NCBI RefSeq assembly: GCF_029439465.1
Contig: NZ_JAROAV010000004.1
Span: 1-64,000, forward strand
Reading direction: 5' to 3'
Length of the DNA stretch: 64,000 nt
Source: Luteipulveratus flavus
GTDB lineage: Bacteria; Actinomycetota; Actinomycetes; Actinomycetales; Dermatophilaceae
Part shown: positions 9,094 through 18,392 of the stretch, piece by piece
Numbering within the stretch: the first letter of the stretch is position 1
Layout: each line of letters starts with the position of its first letter
Notes under the pieces: model-generated
Database searches by the model: none
What the model was told of the DNA's origin: nothing
Seen by the model: only the letters and a program-made list of their open reading frames with translations
Program-made: the position numbers and the translations under genes

Positions 9094-9595
9094 CCGTCGG
9101 TCGAGTAGGGCGAGGCGCTAGCCGAGCCCGTATCGAGACCAGCCGAACCCCGTCCACAACCCGCGCGCGGATGTACCAGCGATCCACACCACGGAGCAGC
9201 CGATCGGCCATGCGGCACCGCCGCACACAGACTCGCGTCATGGCGTGGACCTACATCTTGCGATGCGGCGACGGCAGCTACTACGTCGGCAGCACACGTG
9301 ATCTCGAACGCCGGCTCGCTCAGCACCGAGCGGGGGAGGGCGCCGCATACACCCGACGGCGACTGCCGATCGAGCTCGTGTGGGCGCAGGAGTGCACTCG
9401 TGTCGACCAGGCCTACGCGCTGGAGAAGCAGGTGCAGAACTGGAGTCGCGCGAAGCGCGAGGCCCTGATCACCGGCCGGCTGGAGCTGTTGCCGTCTCTG
9501 GCCCGTAAGCCTGCGAAGCGACCGTCGATGGAGTAGCCGTGGTCCGCTGGTCTCGATACGGGCTCGGCTAGCGCCTCGCCCTACTCGACCGGCGG
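9094..9595. mobile_element. Candidate GIY-YIG unit bounded by 48-nt inverted repeats
   Basis: The left arm (9094-9141) and the reverse complement of the right arm (9548-9595) match at 47 of 48 positions; the single difference is CCGTCGG against CCGCCGG. The only gene inside is the 98-aa GIY-YIG nuclease, and the right arm starts 11 nt after its stop codon. Two related partial repeats precede the left arm and several truncated copies follow the right arm. That the whole 502 bp behaves as a unit is inference: no target-site duplication was identified and the arms are members of a dispersed repeat family. Confidence 0.45.
9240..9536 (+). CDS. Small GIY-YIG nuclease-domain protein
   Basis: A 98-aa protein consisting of little more than a GIY-YIG domain, as in YhbQ/UPF0213-type proteins. 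Visible motifs are WTYILRCGDGSYYVGST (the GIY and YIG positions as YIL and YVG), the conserved Arg of RDLERRLAQH, YTRRRLPIELVW, and the Glu of YALEKQVQNWSRAKREAL. GIY-YIG domains cleave DNA with a metal ion; a role for this protein has not been demonstrated. The ATG at 9240 starts the domain; ATG at 9210 in the same frame would add ten basic residues. No clear ribosome site is seen. It is enclosed by inverted repeats. Confidence 0.85.
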   Translation: MAWTYILRCGDGSYYVGSTRDLERRLAQHRAGEGAAYTRRRLPIELVWAQECTRVDQAYALEKQVQNWSRAKREALITGRLELLPSLARKPAKRPSME

Positions 9596-9702
9596 TGCCT
9601 TGCTCTGTTTTCTATCGACCGGCGGTATGGGGGGGGGGGGGGGGTGGTCGCGCCTCGACCGGCGGTGTGTTTCAGTCGCCTGCTCGACCGGAGGTACTTC
9701 GG
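9596..9702. repeat. Truncated palindrome ends and a G16 tract
   Basis: Three further copies of CGACCGGCGG or CGACCGGAGG follow the right inverted repeat (near 9617, 9656 and 9685). Between the first two lies an uninterrupted run of 16 G at 9629-9644. No gene is present. The tract may be a replication-slippage product or an assembly artefact. Confidence 0.8.
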
Positions 9703-10482
9703 TTACTCAGCGGGCCAGTGGGGTGGGAGGTGGGTCGTGGCGTCGCCGCGGGCGGCGTCGAGCTGGGACTGCAGCAGGTAGAGCGTCCCGGACAGGTCGG
9801 CGCCACGCAGGTCGGCGTCCCTCATGTCCGCCCCGGTCACGTCGGCGCCGGCCAGATCGACACCCCGCAGATCGGCTGCGACCAGCATCGCTCCTCGCAG
9901 GTTCGCGCCGCGGAGGTCGCGGCGCCGGAGGTCGACTCCGAGCAGGTCCGCGCCTCGCAGGTCGGGCCCTCCACTGCCACGCAGCTGCGAGCTCGCTTGC
10001 TGCAGCAGTGGGTTCACCTCTCCGCGGAGCACGTCGACGTCGAGTTCGGCCACCTCCGCCGGACTGCCCGCGCCGAGGGCATCCAGCCGGTCCGCCTCCG
10101 CACGCAACGCCGCGCGCAGCGGGCCGTCCGGGAGCAGACGTACGGACTCCGAGACGTACCAGAGCAGCTCGTGCAGATCCCGCATGACCGGGAACACGTC
10201 GAACATCGGCGGCGCGGCCCCGGACCTCCAGTCCACACCACCGAACGTCTCCTGTGACATCCGCTGGCCCGCGCCGAAGCAGTCGTACACGGTGCATCCG
10301 CGGAAGCCGAGCTCCGGCAGCCGCTCGTGCACCGAGCACCCGAAGTCGGCGGCGAGGTTCGGGCACGGCGTACCCGCCGGCTTGTCAATCGCGAAGTCGG
10401 ACGAGGCGGCGAACGCCGGGACGACACAGCACAACCCGAAGCACTGCGAGCAGTCGGCGCTCAGCTGTCGCGCTGCGGTCAC
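9703..10482 (-). CDS. Cys-rich pentapeptide-repeat protein
   Basis: A 259-aa protein. The N-terminal part has a CxxCxxxCC cluster (CSQCFGLCC near residues 10-18) followed by [17 protein letters not shown], suggesting a metal-binding module of the YkgJ type. Residues about 170-235 are pentapeptide repeats of the A(D/N)LxG pattern ([20 protein letters not shown]), predicted to form a right-handed quadrilateral beta helix. The GTG start overlaps the xfp stop by 4 nt (GTGA), so it is translated with phosphoketolase. The function is unknown; nothing suggests a quinolone-resistance role beyond the shared repeat. Confidence 0.82.
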   Translation of the reverse strand: MTAARQLSADCSQCFGLCCVVPAFAASSDFAIDKPAGTPCPNLAADFGCSVHERLPELGFRGCTVYDCFGAGQRMSQETFGGVDWRSGAAPPMFDVFPVMRDLHELLWYVSESVRLLPDGPLRAALRAEADRLDALGAGSPAEVAELDVDVLRGEVNPLLQQASSQLRGSGGPDLRGADLLGVDLRRRDLRGANLRGAMLVAADLRGVDLAGADVTGADMRDADLRGADLSGTLYLLQSQLDAARGDATTHLPPHWPAE

Positions 10483-12950
10483 CCGAAGTCCGCGCTGGTC
10501 TCGCTCGTGGACGTGGCGGACGGTGAGCCCTCACCATCGGCGCTGCCGTCCCACGTCCAGCCGCTCACCTCGGGCGCGTCCTCGCCGTACGTGCGGGTCC
10601 ACTCCTTGGCGCGACGTCGTGCGTCCATCATGTCCTGCCGCAGCTGTGCCGCTCGCGAGCCGAGACTGGGCACGCGGTCGATGACGTCTATCACCAGGTG
10701 GTACCGGTCGAGGTCGTTCATCATCACCATGTCGAACGGCGTGGTGGTCGTGCCCTCCTCCTTGTACCCGCGGACGTGCAGGTTGTCGTGGTTCGTCCGC
10801 CGGTACGTCAACCGGTGGATCACCCAGGGGTACCCGTGGTAGGCGAAGATGATCGGCTTGTCGCGGGTGAACAGCGTGTCGAAGTCGCGACCAGCCAGGC
10901 CGTGCGGGTGCTCCTTCTCGTCCTGGAGCCGCATCAGGTCGACCACGTTGATGTACCGGATCTTCAGGTCCGGCAGGTGCTTTCGCAGCAGGCTCACGGC
11001 GGCCAGAGCCTCTAGCGTCGGGATGTCACCCGCGCTGGCGATGACGACGTCCGGGTCCCCGTCGTCGTTGGACGCCCACTCCCAGATGCCGACGCCGCGC
11101 GCGCAGTGGTCGGCCGCCTGGTCGGCGTCGAGCCAGTCGAACTGCGGCTGCTTCCCGGCGACGACGACGTTGACGTAGTGCTCGCTCTGCAGGCAGTGCG
11201 CCATCGTCGACAGCAGTGTGTTCGTGTCCGGCGGGAAGTATGCCCGGACGATCTCGGGCTTCTTGTTCAGGACGATGTCGATGAAGCCGGGGTCCTGGTG
11301 GGTGAACCCGTTGTGGTCCTGCCGCCAGACGTGGGAGGTGAGCAGGTAGTTCAGCGACGCCAGCGGAGGTCGCCACTCCAGCTCGCGGGTGGTGTTGAGC
11401 CACTTGGCGTGCTGGTTGAACATCGAGTCGACGATGTGGATGAACGCCTCGTAGCAGGAGAACAACCCGTGCCGGCCTGTCAGGAGGTAGCCCTCCAGCC
11501 ACCCCTGGCAGGTGTGCTCGGACAGCATCTCCATCACGCGGCCGTGCCGTTCCAGGTGCTCGTCGACCGGCAGGATCTTGCCGGCGAACACCTTGTCGGT
11601 GGCCTCGTACACCGCGCCCAGCCGGTTCGACTCGGTCTCGTCGGGACCGAACAGCCGGAACGAGGTCGGGTTGTCCCGCACGATGTCGGCGACCATCGAC
11701 CCGAACACCCGGGTGGCCTCGTTCACCGATCCACCCGGCGTCTTGACCTCAATGGCGTACTCGCGAAAGTCCCTGATCCTCAACGGTTTCCGCAGCAAAC
11801 CGCCGTTCGCGTGCGGATTGGCGCTCATCCGACGGTCTCCCGCGGGAGCCAGCGCCTTCACGTCGGCCACGAGTCGTCCGTCCTCGCCGAACAGCGCGGC
11901 CGGGTCGTACGACTCCATCCAGCGCTGCAGCTGGACGCGGTGGTCCTCGTTGGTACGGGTCTCGGCGAGGGGCACCTGGTGGGCGCGCCAGGTGCCCTCG
12001 ACCTGGACGCCGTCGACGGTCTTCGGTCCGGTCCAGCCCTTCGGCGTCACCAGCAGGATCATCGGCCAGCGCGGCCGATCGGCATCGGCCGAGCCCCGAC
12101 GCTTCTTGCCCGACCGGGCCGCGTCCTGGATCGCGGTGATCGAGTCGTGCGCGCGGTCGAGCGCCGCGGCCATCTGCTGATGGACGTCCGCCGGGTCGTC
12201 GCCCTCGACGGTGATGACCTCGTGGCCGTACCCCTCCAGCAGCTTCGTCAGCTCCTCGCGCGGAATGCGCGCGGGCACAGTCGGATTCGCGATCTTGTAC
12301 CCGTTCAGGTGCAGGATCGGCAGCACAGCCCCGTCCACCGTCGGGTCGATGAACTTGTTGGCGTGCCAGGACGTCGCGAGCGGACCGGTCTCGAACTCAC
12401 CGTCGCCGACGACCGCCGCGACGACGAGGTCCGGGTTGTCCATCGCCGCGCCGTACGCGTGGGAGAGGACGTACCCGAGCTCGCCGCCCTCGTGGATGGA
12501 GCCGGGCGTCTCCGGGGCGACGTGCGAGGGGATGCCGCCGGGGAAGGAGAACTGCCGGAACAGCGCCTGGAGCCCCTCGGCGTCCTCGCTGATCCGCGGG
12601 TACACCTCGCTGTACGTGCCCTCGAGGTAGGCGTTCGCGACCGCCGCGGGCCCGCCGTGACCGGGGCCGGCGAGGAAGATCGCGTTGACGTCGCGCTGCC
12701 GGATCAGCCGGTTCAGGTGGGCGTACACGAGGTTGAGGCCGGGCGTCGTACCCCAGTGCCCGAGCAGCCGCGGCTTGATGTCGTCGGCCACCAGGTCGCG
12801 CTTGAGCAGGGGGTTGTCGAGCAAGTAGATCTGCCCGACGGCCAGGTAGTTCGCCGCACGGAACCAGGCGTCCAGCCCGGCGAGCTCGCTGCGCGACAGC
12901 GGCTTCTTCGACGACGTCGAGGACGAGGTGCGCTTGCGAGGTGGCGTCAT
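10479..12950 (-). CDS. xfp: Phosphoketolase
   Basis: An 823-aa thiamine-diphosphate enzyme that splits xylulose 5-phosphate (and often fructose 6-phosphate) with phosphate to give acetyl phosphate and glyceraldehyde 3-phosphate or erythrose 4-phosphate. Family signatures are clear: GPGHGGPA near residue 75, [25 protein letters not shown], and [23 protein letters not shown]. The ATG at 12950 gives the usual family length; a more upstream start is not supported by any ribosome site. It is divergent from the small hypothetical gene, and lies close to pta-ackA, which consume its product. Confidence 0.96.
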   Translation of the reverse strand: MTPPRKRTSSSTSSKKPLSRSELAGLDAWFRAANYLAVGQIYLLDNPLLKRDLVADDIKPRLLGHWGTTPGLNLVYAHLNRLIRQRDVNAIFLAGPGHGGPAAVANAYLEGTYSEVYPRISEDAEGLQALFRQFSFPGGIPSHVAPETPGSIHEGGELGYVLSHAYGAAMDNPDLVVAAVVGDGEFETGPLATSWHANKFIDPTVDGAVLPILHLNGYKIANPTVPARIPREELTKLLEGYGHEVITVEGDDPADVHQQMAAALDRAHDSITAIQDAARSGKKRRGSADADRPRWPMILLVTPKGWTGPKTVDGVQVEGTWRAHQVPLAETRTNEDHRVQLQRWMESYDPAALFGEDGRLVADVKALAPAGDRRMSANPHANGGLLRKPLRIRDFREYAIEVKTPGGSVNEATRVFGSMVADIVRDNPTSFRLFGPDETESNRLGAVYEATDKVFAGKILPVDEHLERHGRVMEMLSEHTCQGWLEGYLLTGRHGLFSCYEAFIHIVDSMFNQHAKWLNTTRELEWRPPLASLNYLLTSHVWRQDHNGFTHQDPGFIDIVLNKKPEIVRAYFPPDTNTLLSTMAHCLQSEHYVNVVVAGKQPQFDWLDADQAADHCARGVGIWEWASNDDGDPDVVIASAGDIPTLEALAAVSLLRKHLPDLKIRYINVVDLMRLQDEKEHPHGLAGRDFDTLFTRDKPIIFAYHGYPWVIHRLTYRRTNHDNLHVRGYKEEGTTTTPFDMVMMNDLDRYHLVIDVIDRVPSLGSRAAQLRQDMMDARRRAKEWTRTYGEDAPEVSGWTWDGSADGEGSPSATSTSETSADFG

Positions 12951-13000
12951 GGCCCCACTGTGCCCGCCGACGGTCGCCGGGTCGAGAGAAGATTCTGCTC

Positions 13001-13036
13001 TTGACGGCTGCAACGGTGTAAGCGTGTAATCAGTGC
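13001..13036 (+). promoter_or_regulatory. Leaderless promoter of the 172-aa gene
   Basis: TTGACG (13001-13006), an 18-nt spacer and TGTAAT (13025-13030) are followed by six bases and then the ATG at 13037, so the transcript should begin at the start codon. Confidence 0.6.
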
Positions 13037-13555
13037 ATGAGTGACATTCATGGTTGGCTCATCGGGCGGCTCCCCGACGAGTGGTTCGAGGCCGAGCCCG
13101 AGGTCACCGTCGATCGCGAGGAGATCGTGGTCGTCGGCACACTGCCCACCCCCGACGTCGAGGACACCGGCGAGGCCGCCCACCGCGGCGCCGAGGCCGG
13201 GCGGATCAAGCGCTTCCGCGAGGACACCCGCCAGCAGCGGATGCGCATCGCCGACGAGGCCGAGCGTCGGTTCGGGCGCAAGGTCGCCTGGGGCGCCCAG
13301 TGCGGTGAGACGCGCGAGCTCTTCACCAACCTGTCCATCCCGGTGATGACGCGCCTGCGGCAGCCGGAGCGCCAGGTGCTCGACACCCTCGTCGCCGCGG
13401 GCGTCGCGCGCTCCCGTTCGGAGGCCCTGGCGTGGTCGGTACGGCTGGTCGCGGAGCACGAGGGCGACTGGATCGCCGAGCTGCAGGACGCGCTGACCGC
13501 CGTCCACGAAGCACGCCGCGCCGGCCCGTCCTCCCGTCGGAAGCCGGCCTCGTGA
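13037..13555 (+). CDS. Conserved actinobacterial hypothetical protein
   Basis: A 172-aa soluble protein that I recognise only as a conserved actinobacterial type. The N-terminal half is acidic ([20 protein letters not shown]); the middle is highly charged and basic ([20 protein letters not shown]); the most conserved-looking part is [20 protein letters not shown] and [19 protein letters not shown], which could form a ribbon-helix-helix-like or short helical DNA-binding or dimer segment, though this is a guess. Its stop overlaps the GTG of the truncated hemoglobin gene, so the two are co-translated. The promoter is leaderless. Confidence 0.75.
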   Translation: MSDIHGWLIGRLPDEWFEAEPEVTVDREEIVVVGTLPTPDVEDTGEAAHRGAEAGRIKRFREDTRQQRMRIADEAERRFGRKVAWGAQCGETRELFTNLSIPVMTRLRQPERQVLDTLVAAGVARSRSEALAWSVRLVAEHEGDWIAELQDALTAVHEARRAGPSSRRKPAS

Positions 13556-14034
13556 CCGACGCGGCCGACGCGGGCGCCGTACCGACGCTCTACACCTGGG
13601 CCGGCGGCGAGGAGGCGTTCGAACGGCTGACGTCGGTCTTCTACGCGAAGGTGCTGCAGGACGATGTGATCGGGCCGTTGTTCGCCCAGATGGCGCCGAA
13701 CCACCCGCAGCACGTCGCGTTGTGGCTCGCGGAGGTGTTCGGCGGACCACCGCGCTACACCGACGAGCTCGGCGGTTACCCCCGGATGGTCGCCCACCAC
13801 ATCGACAAGGCCATCACCGAGCCGCAGCGCCGCCGCTGGCTGGAGCTGCTCCTCGACAGCGCCGACGAGGCCGGTCTGCCCGACGACCCGGAGTTCCGCG
13901 CGGCCTTCGTGGGCTACCTCGAGTGGGGCACTCGGATCGCCCGGACGAACTCCCAGCCCGGGGCCGACGTCGTCCGCGACGCTCCCGTCCCGCGCTGGGG
14001 CTGGGGCGTCGCGCCACCGTACGACGGGGGCTGA
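13552..14034 (+). CDS. Group II truncated hemoglobin
   Basis: A 160-aa heme globin of the truncated 2-on-2 type. TLYTWAGGEEAFERLTSVFY is the B-helix region, LFAQMAPNHPQHVALWLAEVFGGP lies around the E helix, and the proximal histidine is most likely in MVAHHIDKAITEPQRRRW. The C-terminal segment ending WGWGVAPPYDGG is typical of actinobacterial members. Such proteins bind O2 or detoxify NO and peroxide. GTG at 13552 overlaps the previous stop (GTGA), which fixes the start. Confidence 0.88.
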   Translation: MTDAADAGAVPTLYTWAGGEEAFERLTSVFYAKVLQDDVIGPLFAQMAPNHPQHVALWLAEVFGGPPRYTDELGGYPRMVAHHIDKAITEPQRRRWLELLLDSADEAGLPDDPEFRAAFVGYLEWGTRIARTNSQPGADVVRDAPVPRWGWGVAPPYDGG

Positions 14035-14079
14035 CCGGCCATCCCCGTACGGCGTCCGTCGCCAGCCATACTGGGCGGT

Positions 14080-14526
14080 ATGCCGTCGTTCGCCGTCCTC
14101 AACGGGCCCAACCTGAACCTGCTCGGCCAACGCGAGCCGGCCACCTACGGCCGGACCACCCTCGCCGAGATCGGGAAGTCGTGCGCCACTGTCGCGAGCG
14201 AGCTCGACTGCGAGCTGAGCTGGTTCCAGTCCAACCACGAGGGCGCACTGGTCGACGAGATCCAGCGCCTCGCGTCCGACGGCACGGACGGACTCGTGGT
14301 GAACGCAGGCGCATACACGCACACGAGCATCGCGATCCGGGACGCGCTGTCGACGCTCGACGCACCGTTCGTCGAGGTCCACATCTCGAACGTCCATGCG
14401 AGAGAGGGCTTCCGGGCGCACTCGTACCTCTCCGACATCGCCGCCGGCGTCATCGTCGGCTGCGGCGTCCAGGGCTACGAGCTGGCCGTACGCCGCCTCT
14501 CTGCGCTCGCCGGCCAGCATGGCTGA
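14080..14526 (+). CDS. aroQ: 3-dehydroquinate dehydratase, type II
   Basis: A 148-aa dodecameric-type dehydratase of the shikimate pathway that converts 3-dehydroquinate to 3-dehydroshikimate. All signatures are present: [17 protein letters not shown] with the catalytic Tyr, [24 protein letters not shown], and [18 protein letters not shown] with the catalytic His. A CATACT element ends 7 nt before the ATG, consistent with a leaderless promoter. No other aromatic-pathway gene is adjacent. It overlaps the MMPL gene by 8 nt. Confidence 0.96.
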   Translation: MPSFAVLNGPNLNLLGQREPATYGRTTLAEIGKSCATVASELDCELSWFQSNHEGALVDEIQRLASDGTDGLVVNAGAYTHTSIAIRDALSTLDAPFVEVHISNVHAREGFRAHSYLSDIAAGVIVGCGVQGYELAVRRLSALAGQHG

Positions 14527-16675
14527 CCGCGAGGTGACTCAGGACGGCAGCTCGGTCGCGGTCGACACCACGCCCCGGCGCGACCCGCACGGCTTGTTCT
14601 CGCCGGCGGCCCGCGCGCTGGGCCGGCTGGTCGGACGACGTGCCAAGTGGGTGACGGTCGTACTGGCCGTGGTCGTCGCAGCGGCCGCACTGGCCCTCGG
14701 CGGCAGCGCCGAGGCCACGTCGACCACTGCGACGTCACTCCCGGCGTCCGCGGAGGCCGCCCGCGCGGACGTCCTCCGCAACCAGATCCCCTCCGGCGGC
14801 AACGCGCCCGCGATCGCGGTCTTCTCCCGCCCCGGCGCGCTGACCGCCGCCGACCGCGCCGCCGTCACGGCCGCTCAGCGCCGGGTCGTGGCCGGTGACC
14901 GCAGCCGGCAGGGACCACCGCCGCAGTACGCCCGCGACGGCAGCACCGGGCTGCTGGTGATCCCGCTGTCGGCCGACCTCACCGACGACCAGACGTCGAC
15001 GACCGTGGAGCAGCTGCGCACCACCCTTCGGGGCGATCTCCCCGCGGGCCTGCAGGTCAATGTGACCGGCGGACCGGCGTTCTCCGCGGACGTCGGCAAG
15101 ATCTTCGAGGGTGCGGACGTCCGGCTGCTGCTCGCCACCGCCGGCGTCGTCGCGCTGCTGCTCCTGCTGACCTACCGCAGCCCGTGGCTGTGGCTCGTCC
15201 CGCTGATCGTCGTCGCCGTGGGCGACCAGGTCGCCTCCAAGGCGGTCGCCGCCCTGAGCCGCGTGACGGACCTGCGCGCCGACGGCGCCGTCACCGGCAT
15301 CACCTCGGTGCTGGTCTTCGGCGCGGGCACGAACTACGCGCTGCTGATCATCGCCCGCTACCGCGAGGAGCTGCGCCGTACCCAGGACCGGCACGAGGCG
15401 ATGCGGGCCGCGCTGCGCTCGGCGTCCCCGGCCGTCCTCGCCAGCTCGAGCACGGTCATCCTCGCGCTGCTCAGCCTCGGTCTGGCCGACGACCCGTTCA
15501 CCCAGTCCCTCGGGTACGCCTCCGCCGTCGGCATCGCGATCGCGCTCGCCTTCGCCCTGCTCGTCCTTCCGGCCGCGATGGTGCTGTTCGGTCGGCGGCT
15601 CTTCTGGCCGTTCGTCCCGCGGCTGGGACAGGCCGAACCGACGCACCACGGGTTCTGGTCGCGCGTCGGGGAGCGCGTGACGCGGAACCCCGTCAAGGTC
15701 GGACTCGCCAGCGCCGCGGTGCTCGCGGTGCTGGCCTGCGGCGGGTTCGGCCTGCGGATCGGGCTGACCTCCACCGAGCAGTTCCTGCAGAAGCCGGAGG
15801 CGGTCGTCGGCCAGGAGCAGCTCGCGCGCGCGTTCCCCGCGGGCACCAGCGAGCCCACCGTCGTCCTCACCCGCAGCGATCAGGTGGCCGCGGTGACCGC
15901 CGCCGTGCAGAAGGTCGACGGCGTCGCGTCCGTACGGCCTGCCGGATCCGGCGGTGGCATCACCGAGCTCGATGCCGTGCTGTCGGCGGACCCGAACAGC
16001 TCGCGCGCGTTCGACATCGTGCGCGACGTCCGGACGGCCGCCTCCTCGGTGCCGGGCGCTCGAGCGCTCGTCGGCGGTGCGGACGCCGAGGCGCTCGACG
16101 CGCAGACCACCGCGGCCCGCGACTACCGGGTGCTGACGCCGGTCATCCTCGCGATCGTGCTCGCGGTGCTGCTCCTGCTGCTGCGCAGTGTCGTCGCGGC
16201 GGTACTGCTCGTCCTCACGGTGATGGCGACGTACGTGGCGAGCATGGGCGCCAGCTGGTTCGCGTTCGACCACTGGCTGGACTTCCCGGCGATGGCCCTG
16301 TCGACACCGCTGCTGGCGTTCCTCTTCCTGGTCGCCCTCGGCGTCGACTACAACATCTTCCTCACGACCCGGGCTCGTGAGGAGGCGTCCGAGGGCGCCG
16401 CGGCCAGACCGGCGATCGTGCGCGCGCTCGCCGTGACCGGTGGCGTGATCACCAGCGCCGGCATCCTGCTGGCGTCGGTCTTCGCGGTGCTCGGCGTGCT
16501 CCCGTTGATCCAGCTGGCCCAGGTCGGCACGATCGTCGGGTTCGGTGTCCTGCTGGACACCCTCCTGGTCCGCAGCGTCGTGGTGCCGGCCCTGGTCAGC
16601 ATCATCGGCGAGCGCTGGTGGTGGCCGAGCCACCCCGGTCCGCACGGCACGAGCGAGCCCGAACCGGCCCCCTGA
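14519..16675 (+). CDS. MMPL/RND-type membrane transporter
   Basis: A 718-aa membrane protein with two halves of about six transmembrane helices, each with an extracytoplasmic loop domain: first helix about residues 42-61, main bundles about 215-370 and 535-705. MMPL proteins export lipids or hydrophobic compounds using the proton gradient. The second-half proton-relay signature is [15 protein letters not shown]; the corresponding first-half motif is [17 protein letters not shown], with Asn where many relatives have Asp. The ATG overlaps aroQ by 8 nt. The substrate is unknown. A long hairpin follows the gene. Confidence 0.9.
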   Translation: MADREVTQDGSSVAVDTTPRRDPHGLFSPAARALGRLVGRRAKWVTVVLAVVVAAAALALGGSAEATSTTATSLPASAEAARADVLRNQIPSGGNAPAIAVFSRPGALTAADRAAVTAAQRRVVAGDRSRQGPPPQYARDGSTGLLVIPLSADLTDDQTSTTVEQLRTTLRGDLPAGLQVNVTGGPAFSADVGKIFEGADVRLLLATAGVVALLLLLTYRSPWLWLVPLIVVAVGDQVASKAVAALSRVTDLRADGAVTGITSVLVFGAGTNYALLIIARYREELRRTQDRHEAMRAALRSASPAVLASSSTVILALLSLGLADDPFTQSLGYASAVGIAIALAFALLVLPAAMVLFGRRLFWPFVPRLGQAEPTHHGFWSRVGERVTRNPVKVGLASAAVLAVLACGGFGLRIGLTSTEQFLQKPEAVVGQEQLARAFPAGTSEPTVVLTRSDQVAAVTAAVQKVDGVASVRPAGSGGGITELDAVLSADPNSSRAFDIVRDVRTAASSVPGARALVGGADAEALDAQTTAARDYRVLTPVILAIVLAVLLLLLRSVVAAVLLVLTVMATYVASMGASWFAFDHWLDFPAMALSTPLLAFLFLVALGVDYNIFLTTRAREEASEGAAARPAIVRALAVTGGVITSAGILLASVFAVLGVLPLIQLAQVGTIVGFGVLLDTLLVRSVVVPALVSIIGERWWWPSHPGPHGTSEPEPAP

Positions 16676-16714
16676 CGCCGCCCGGAGGCTCCCGCGACCG
16701 CCACCGCTTCTCCG

Positions 16715-16777
16715 GGCCGAGTGCGCGTGTCCTGCGTGATTCCGCGTGGAAAATCAGCAGGACACGCGCATTCGGCC
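16715..16777. terminator. Long hairpin between convergent genes
   Basis: A 21-bp stem (16715-16735 with 16757-16777, one mismatch) encloses a 21-nt loop. The arm reads GGCCGAGTGCGCGTGTCCTGC in two parts, GGCCGAGTGCG and CGTGTCCTGC. It lies between the convergent MMPL and DUF839 genes. There is no long T-tract, so termination is inferred from the position. Confidence 0.65.
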
Positions 16778-16830
16778 GGCGGGGCGGGCGGGCGGCGGTC
16801 CGGCAGGGGCTGGGATGAGACCCAGGAGGC

Positions 16831-18192
16831 TCAGCTGTGCCGGCGCCAGGGACCGGTCACCGCGAACGTGGTCCCCGGCGTGTAGACGTTGAAGAACAGC
16901 GTCCGCCCGTCCTGGGAGAACGAGACGCCGGACAGCTCGCCGGTCTCACCCGGCGACAGCTCCTGCCGGTTCCGCGCGAAGGTGAACGGCTCGCCGTCCC
17001 GGGTCGTGCCGAGCAGGTAGTTCTCGCCGCTGGAGTCCTCGCACATCATCAGTCCGCCGTACGGCGACATGCAGATGTTGTCCGGGCACTCGTACGTGTC
17101 GTCGGCGTCGGTGCCGTTGAAGATGATCTCGAGGGTGAGCGTGCGGCGCCGCGGGTCGTACTTCCAGACCTGCCCGTCGTGCGTGGCCGCCGAGCCGTCC
17201 TTCGGGCGGGCGAACGACGACACGAAGTAGACGCACCCGTCGGCATCGCCCCACCAGCAGCCCTCGAGCTTCTGACCGCGCACGATCGGCTTGGCGTACT
17301 CCTGGGCGCGGACCGGCGTGGTGGCGGCGGTCGGGTCCGGGACGTCGAACCACTGCACGTTCGTGAACGTGGTGCCGGGCTCGCGGACCAGCGACATGTC
17401 GTTCAGTCCCGGCGCGTGCATCGCCTGGAGCGTGCCGCCGGCGCGCAGGCTGCCGTGCCCGGCCAGCGGTTTCTTCGGCAGGAAGCGGTAGAACGAGCCC
17501 AGCGGCGCACCCGAGAAGGCGTCCTCGGTCTCGTACACCACGCCGTTGGACGGGTCGACGGCCACGGCCTCGTGCATGAAGCGACCCATCGCGGTCAGCG
17601 GGACGGGGTCGGCGTTGCGCCTGTTGTCGTACGGGTCGACCTCGAAGATCCAGCCGTGGTCCTTGGTGTAGCCGTTGGTACCCGCCCGGCCCTCGGTCTC
17701 CTCGCACGTGAGCCAGGTCCGCCAGGGCGTGTGGCCACCGGAGCAGTTGATCGCGGTGCCACCGAGGCTGACGTACTCCTCGCGGGTCCGCAGCGCCGGG
17801 TCGAGCACGAGGTTGGTCGTGCCGCCTCCCGCGCCGGGGTCGTAGGTGGTGGCGAGGCCCGCGGTCGGCACGGTGTTGGTGGCGTCGGGATAGTTCTCGT
17901 GGTTGCGGACCAGATGGGTGTGCTGCCGCGAGCCGGTGAAGCTGCCCATGCCGTCATGGCTGCCCGGGACGCGACCCTGGCCTGACAGCAATCGGTCACC
18001 CTCGCGGGACAGGATGCGGTACTTGAAGCCACGCGGCAGGTCCAGGATCCCGGCGGGGTCCGGGAGCAGTGGTCCGTAGCCGGCCCTCGGCCCTGGACGG
18101 ACGGTGTGGAGCGCCTCCGCACGGCCGGTCAGGGCGAGCGAGAGGCCGGCGGCGCCGGTGCTGACGAGGAAGGTGCGACGGGACAGAGACAT
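16831..18192 (-). CDS. PhoX-like DUF839 protein, Tat-exported
   Basis: A 453-aa exported protein of the DUF839 family, which includes the calcium/iron alkaline phosphatase PhoX. A Tat signal lies at the N-terminus (SRRTFLVSTGAAGLSLALTG). The family signature GTAINCSGGHTPWRTWLTCEE, with the Cys and Glu conserved around the metal centre, is present, as are NHENYPDATN and CPDNICMSPYGGLMMCEDSS. GGAGGAG seven bases upstream supports the ATG at 18192. It probably releases phosphate from organic phosphate outside the cytoplasm, but no pho-type operator was identified. Confidence 0.88.
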   Translation of the reverse strand: MSLSRRTFLVSTGAAGLSLALTGRAEALHTVRPGPRAGYGPLLPDPAGILDLPRGFKYRILSREGDRLLSGQGRVPGSHDGMGSFTGSRQHTHLVRNHENYPDATNTVPTAGLATTYDPGAGGGTTNLVLDPALRTREEYVSLGGTAINCSGGHTPWRTWLTCEETEGRAGTNGYTKDHGWIFEVDPYDNRRNADPVPLTAMGRFMHEAVAVDPSNGVVYETEDAFSGAPLGSFYRFLPKKPLAGHGSLRAGGTLQAMHAPGLNDMSLVREPGTTFTNVQWFDVPDPTAATTPVRAQEYAKPIVRGQKLEGCWWGDADGCVYFVSSFARPKDGSAATHDGQVWKYDPRRRTLTLEIIFNGTDADDTYECPDNICMSPYGGLMMCEDSSGENYLLGTTRDGEPFTFARNRQELSPGETGELSGVSFSQDGRTLFFNVYTPGTTFAVTGPWRRHS

Positions 18193-18320
18193 CGGTGGCT
18201 CCTCCGGTTGCCCGAGGCCGGGGCATGGCCGCGGTCGGATCTGCCGACCGTAACGGAGTGATCCGTCCGGCTGGGTGAGTCCGCCGGAACCCGACTCTTG
18301 GAGCAGATTCGGCCCCGTAC

Positions 18321-18372
18321 GACAGCGGCGGCGGGGCACCCCCGCCAGATGGGGTGCCCCGCCGCCGCTGTC
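18321..18372 (-). terminator. Perfect 22-bp terminator hairpin after fadE5
   Basis: Arms 18321-18342 and 18351-18372 are perfectly complementary (GACAGCGGCGGCGGGGCACC plus CC) with an 8-nt loop. It lies 21 nt past the fadE5 stop, so it should end that transcript. Confidence 0.8.
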
Positions 18373-18392
18373 CTACGCGACCGACCGGTCGA

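Noticed and set aside
9030-9141. Possible CRISPR-like array
   Set aside because: The 32-nt units are directly adjacent without unique spacers and belong to a dispersed palindrome family; no cas gene is present.
14735-16645. Long minus-strand open frame opposite the MMPL gene
   Set aside because: Composition is dominated by Arg, Gly and Asp, no motif is visible, and the plus strand encodes an obvious membrane transporter.
16831-18192. A pho box upstream of the PhoX-like gene
   Set aside because: No convincing direct repeats of a PhoP-type site were seen between 18193 and 18320.
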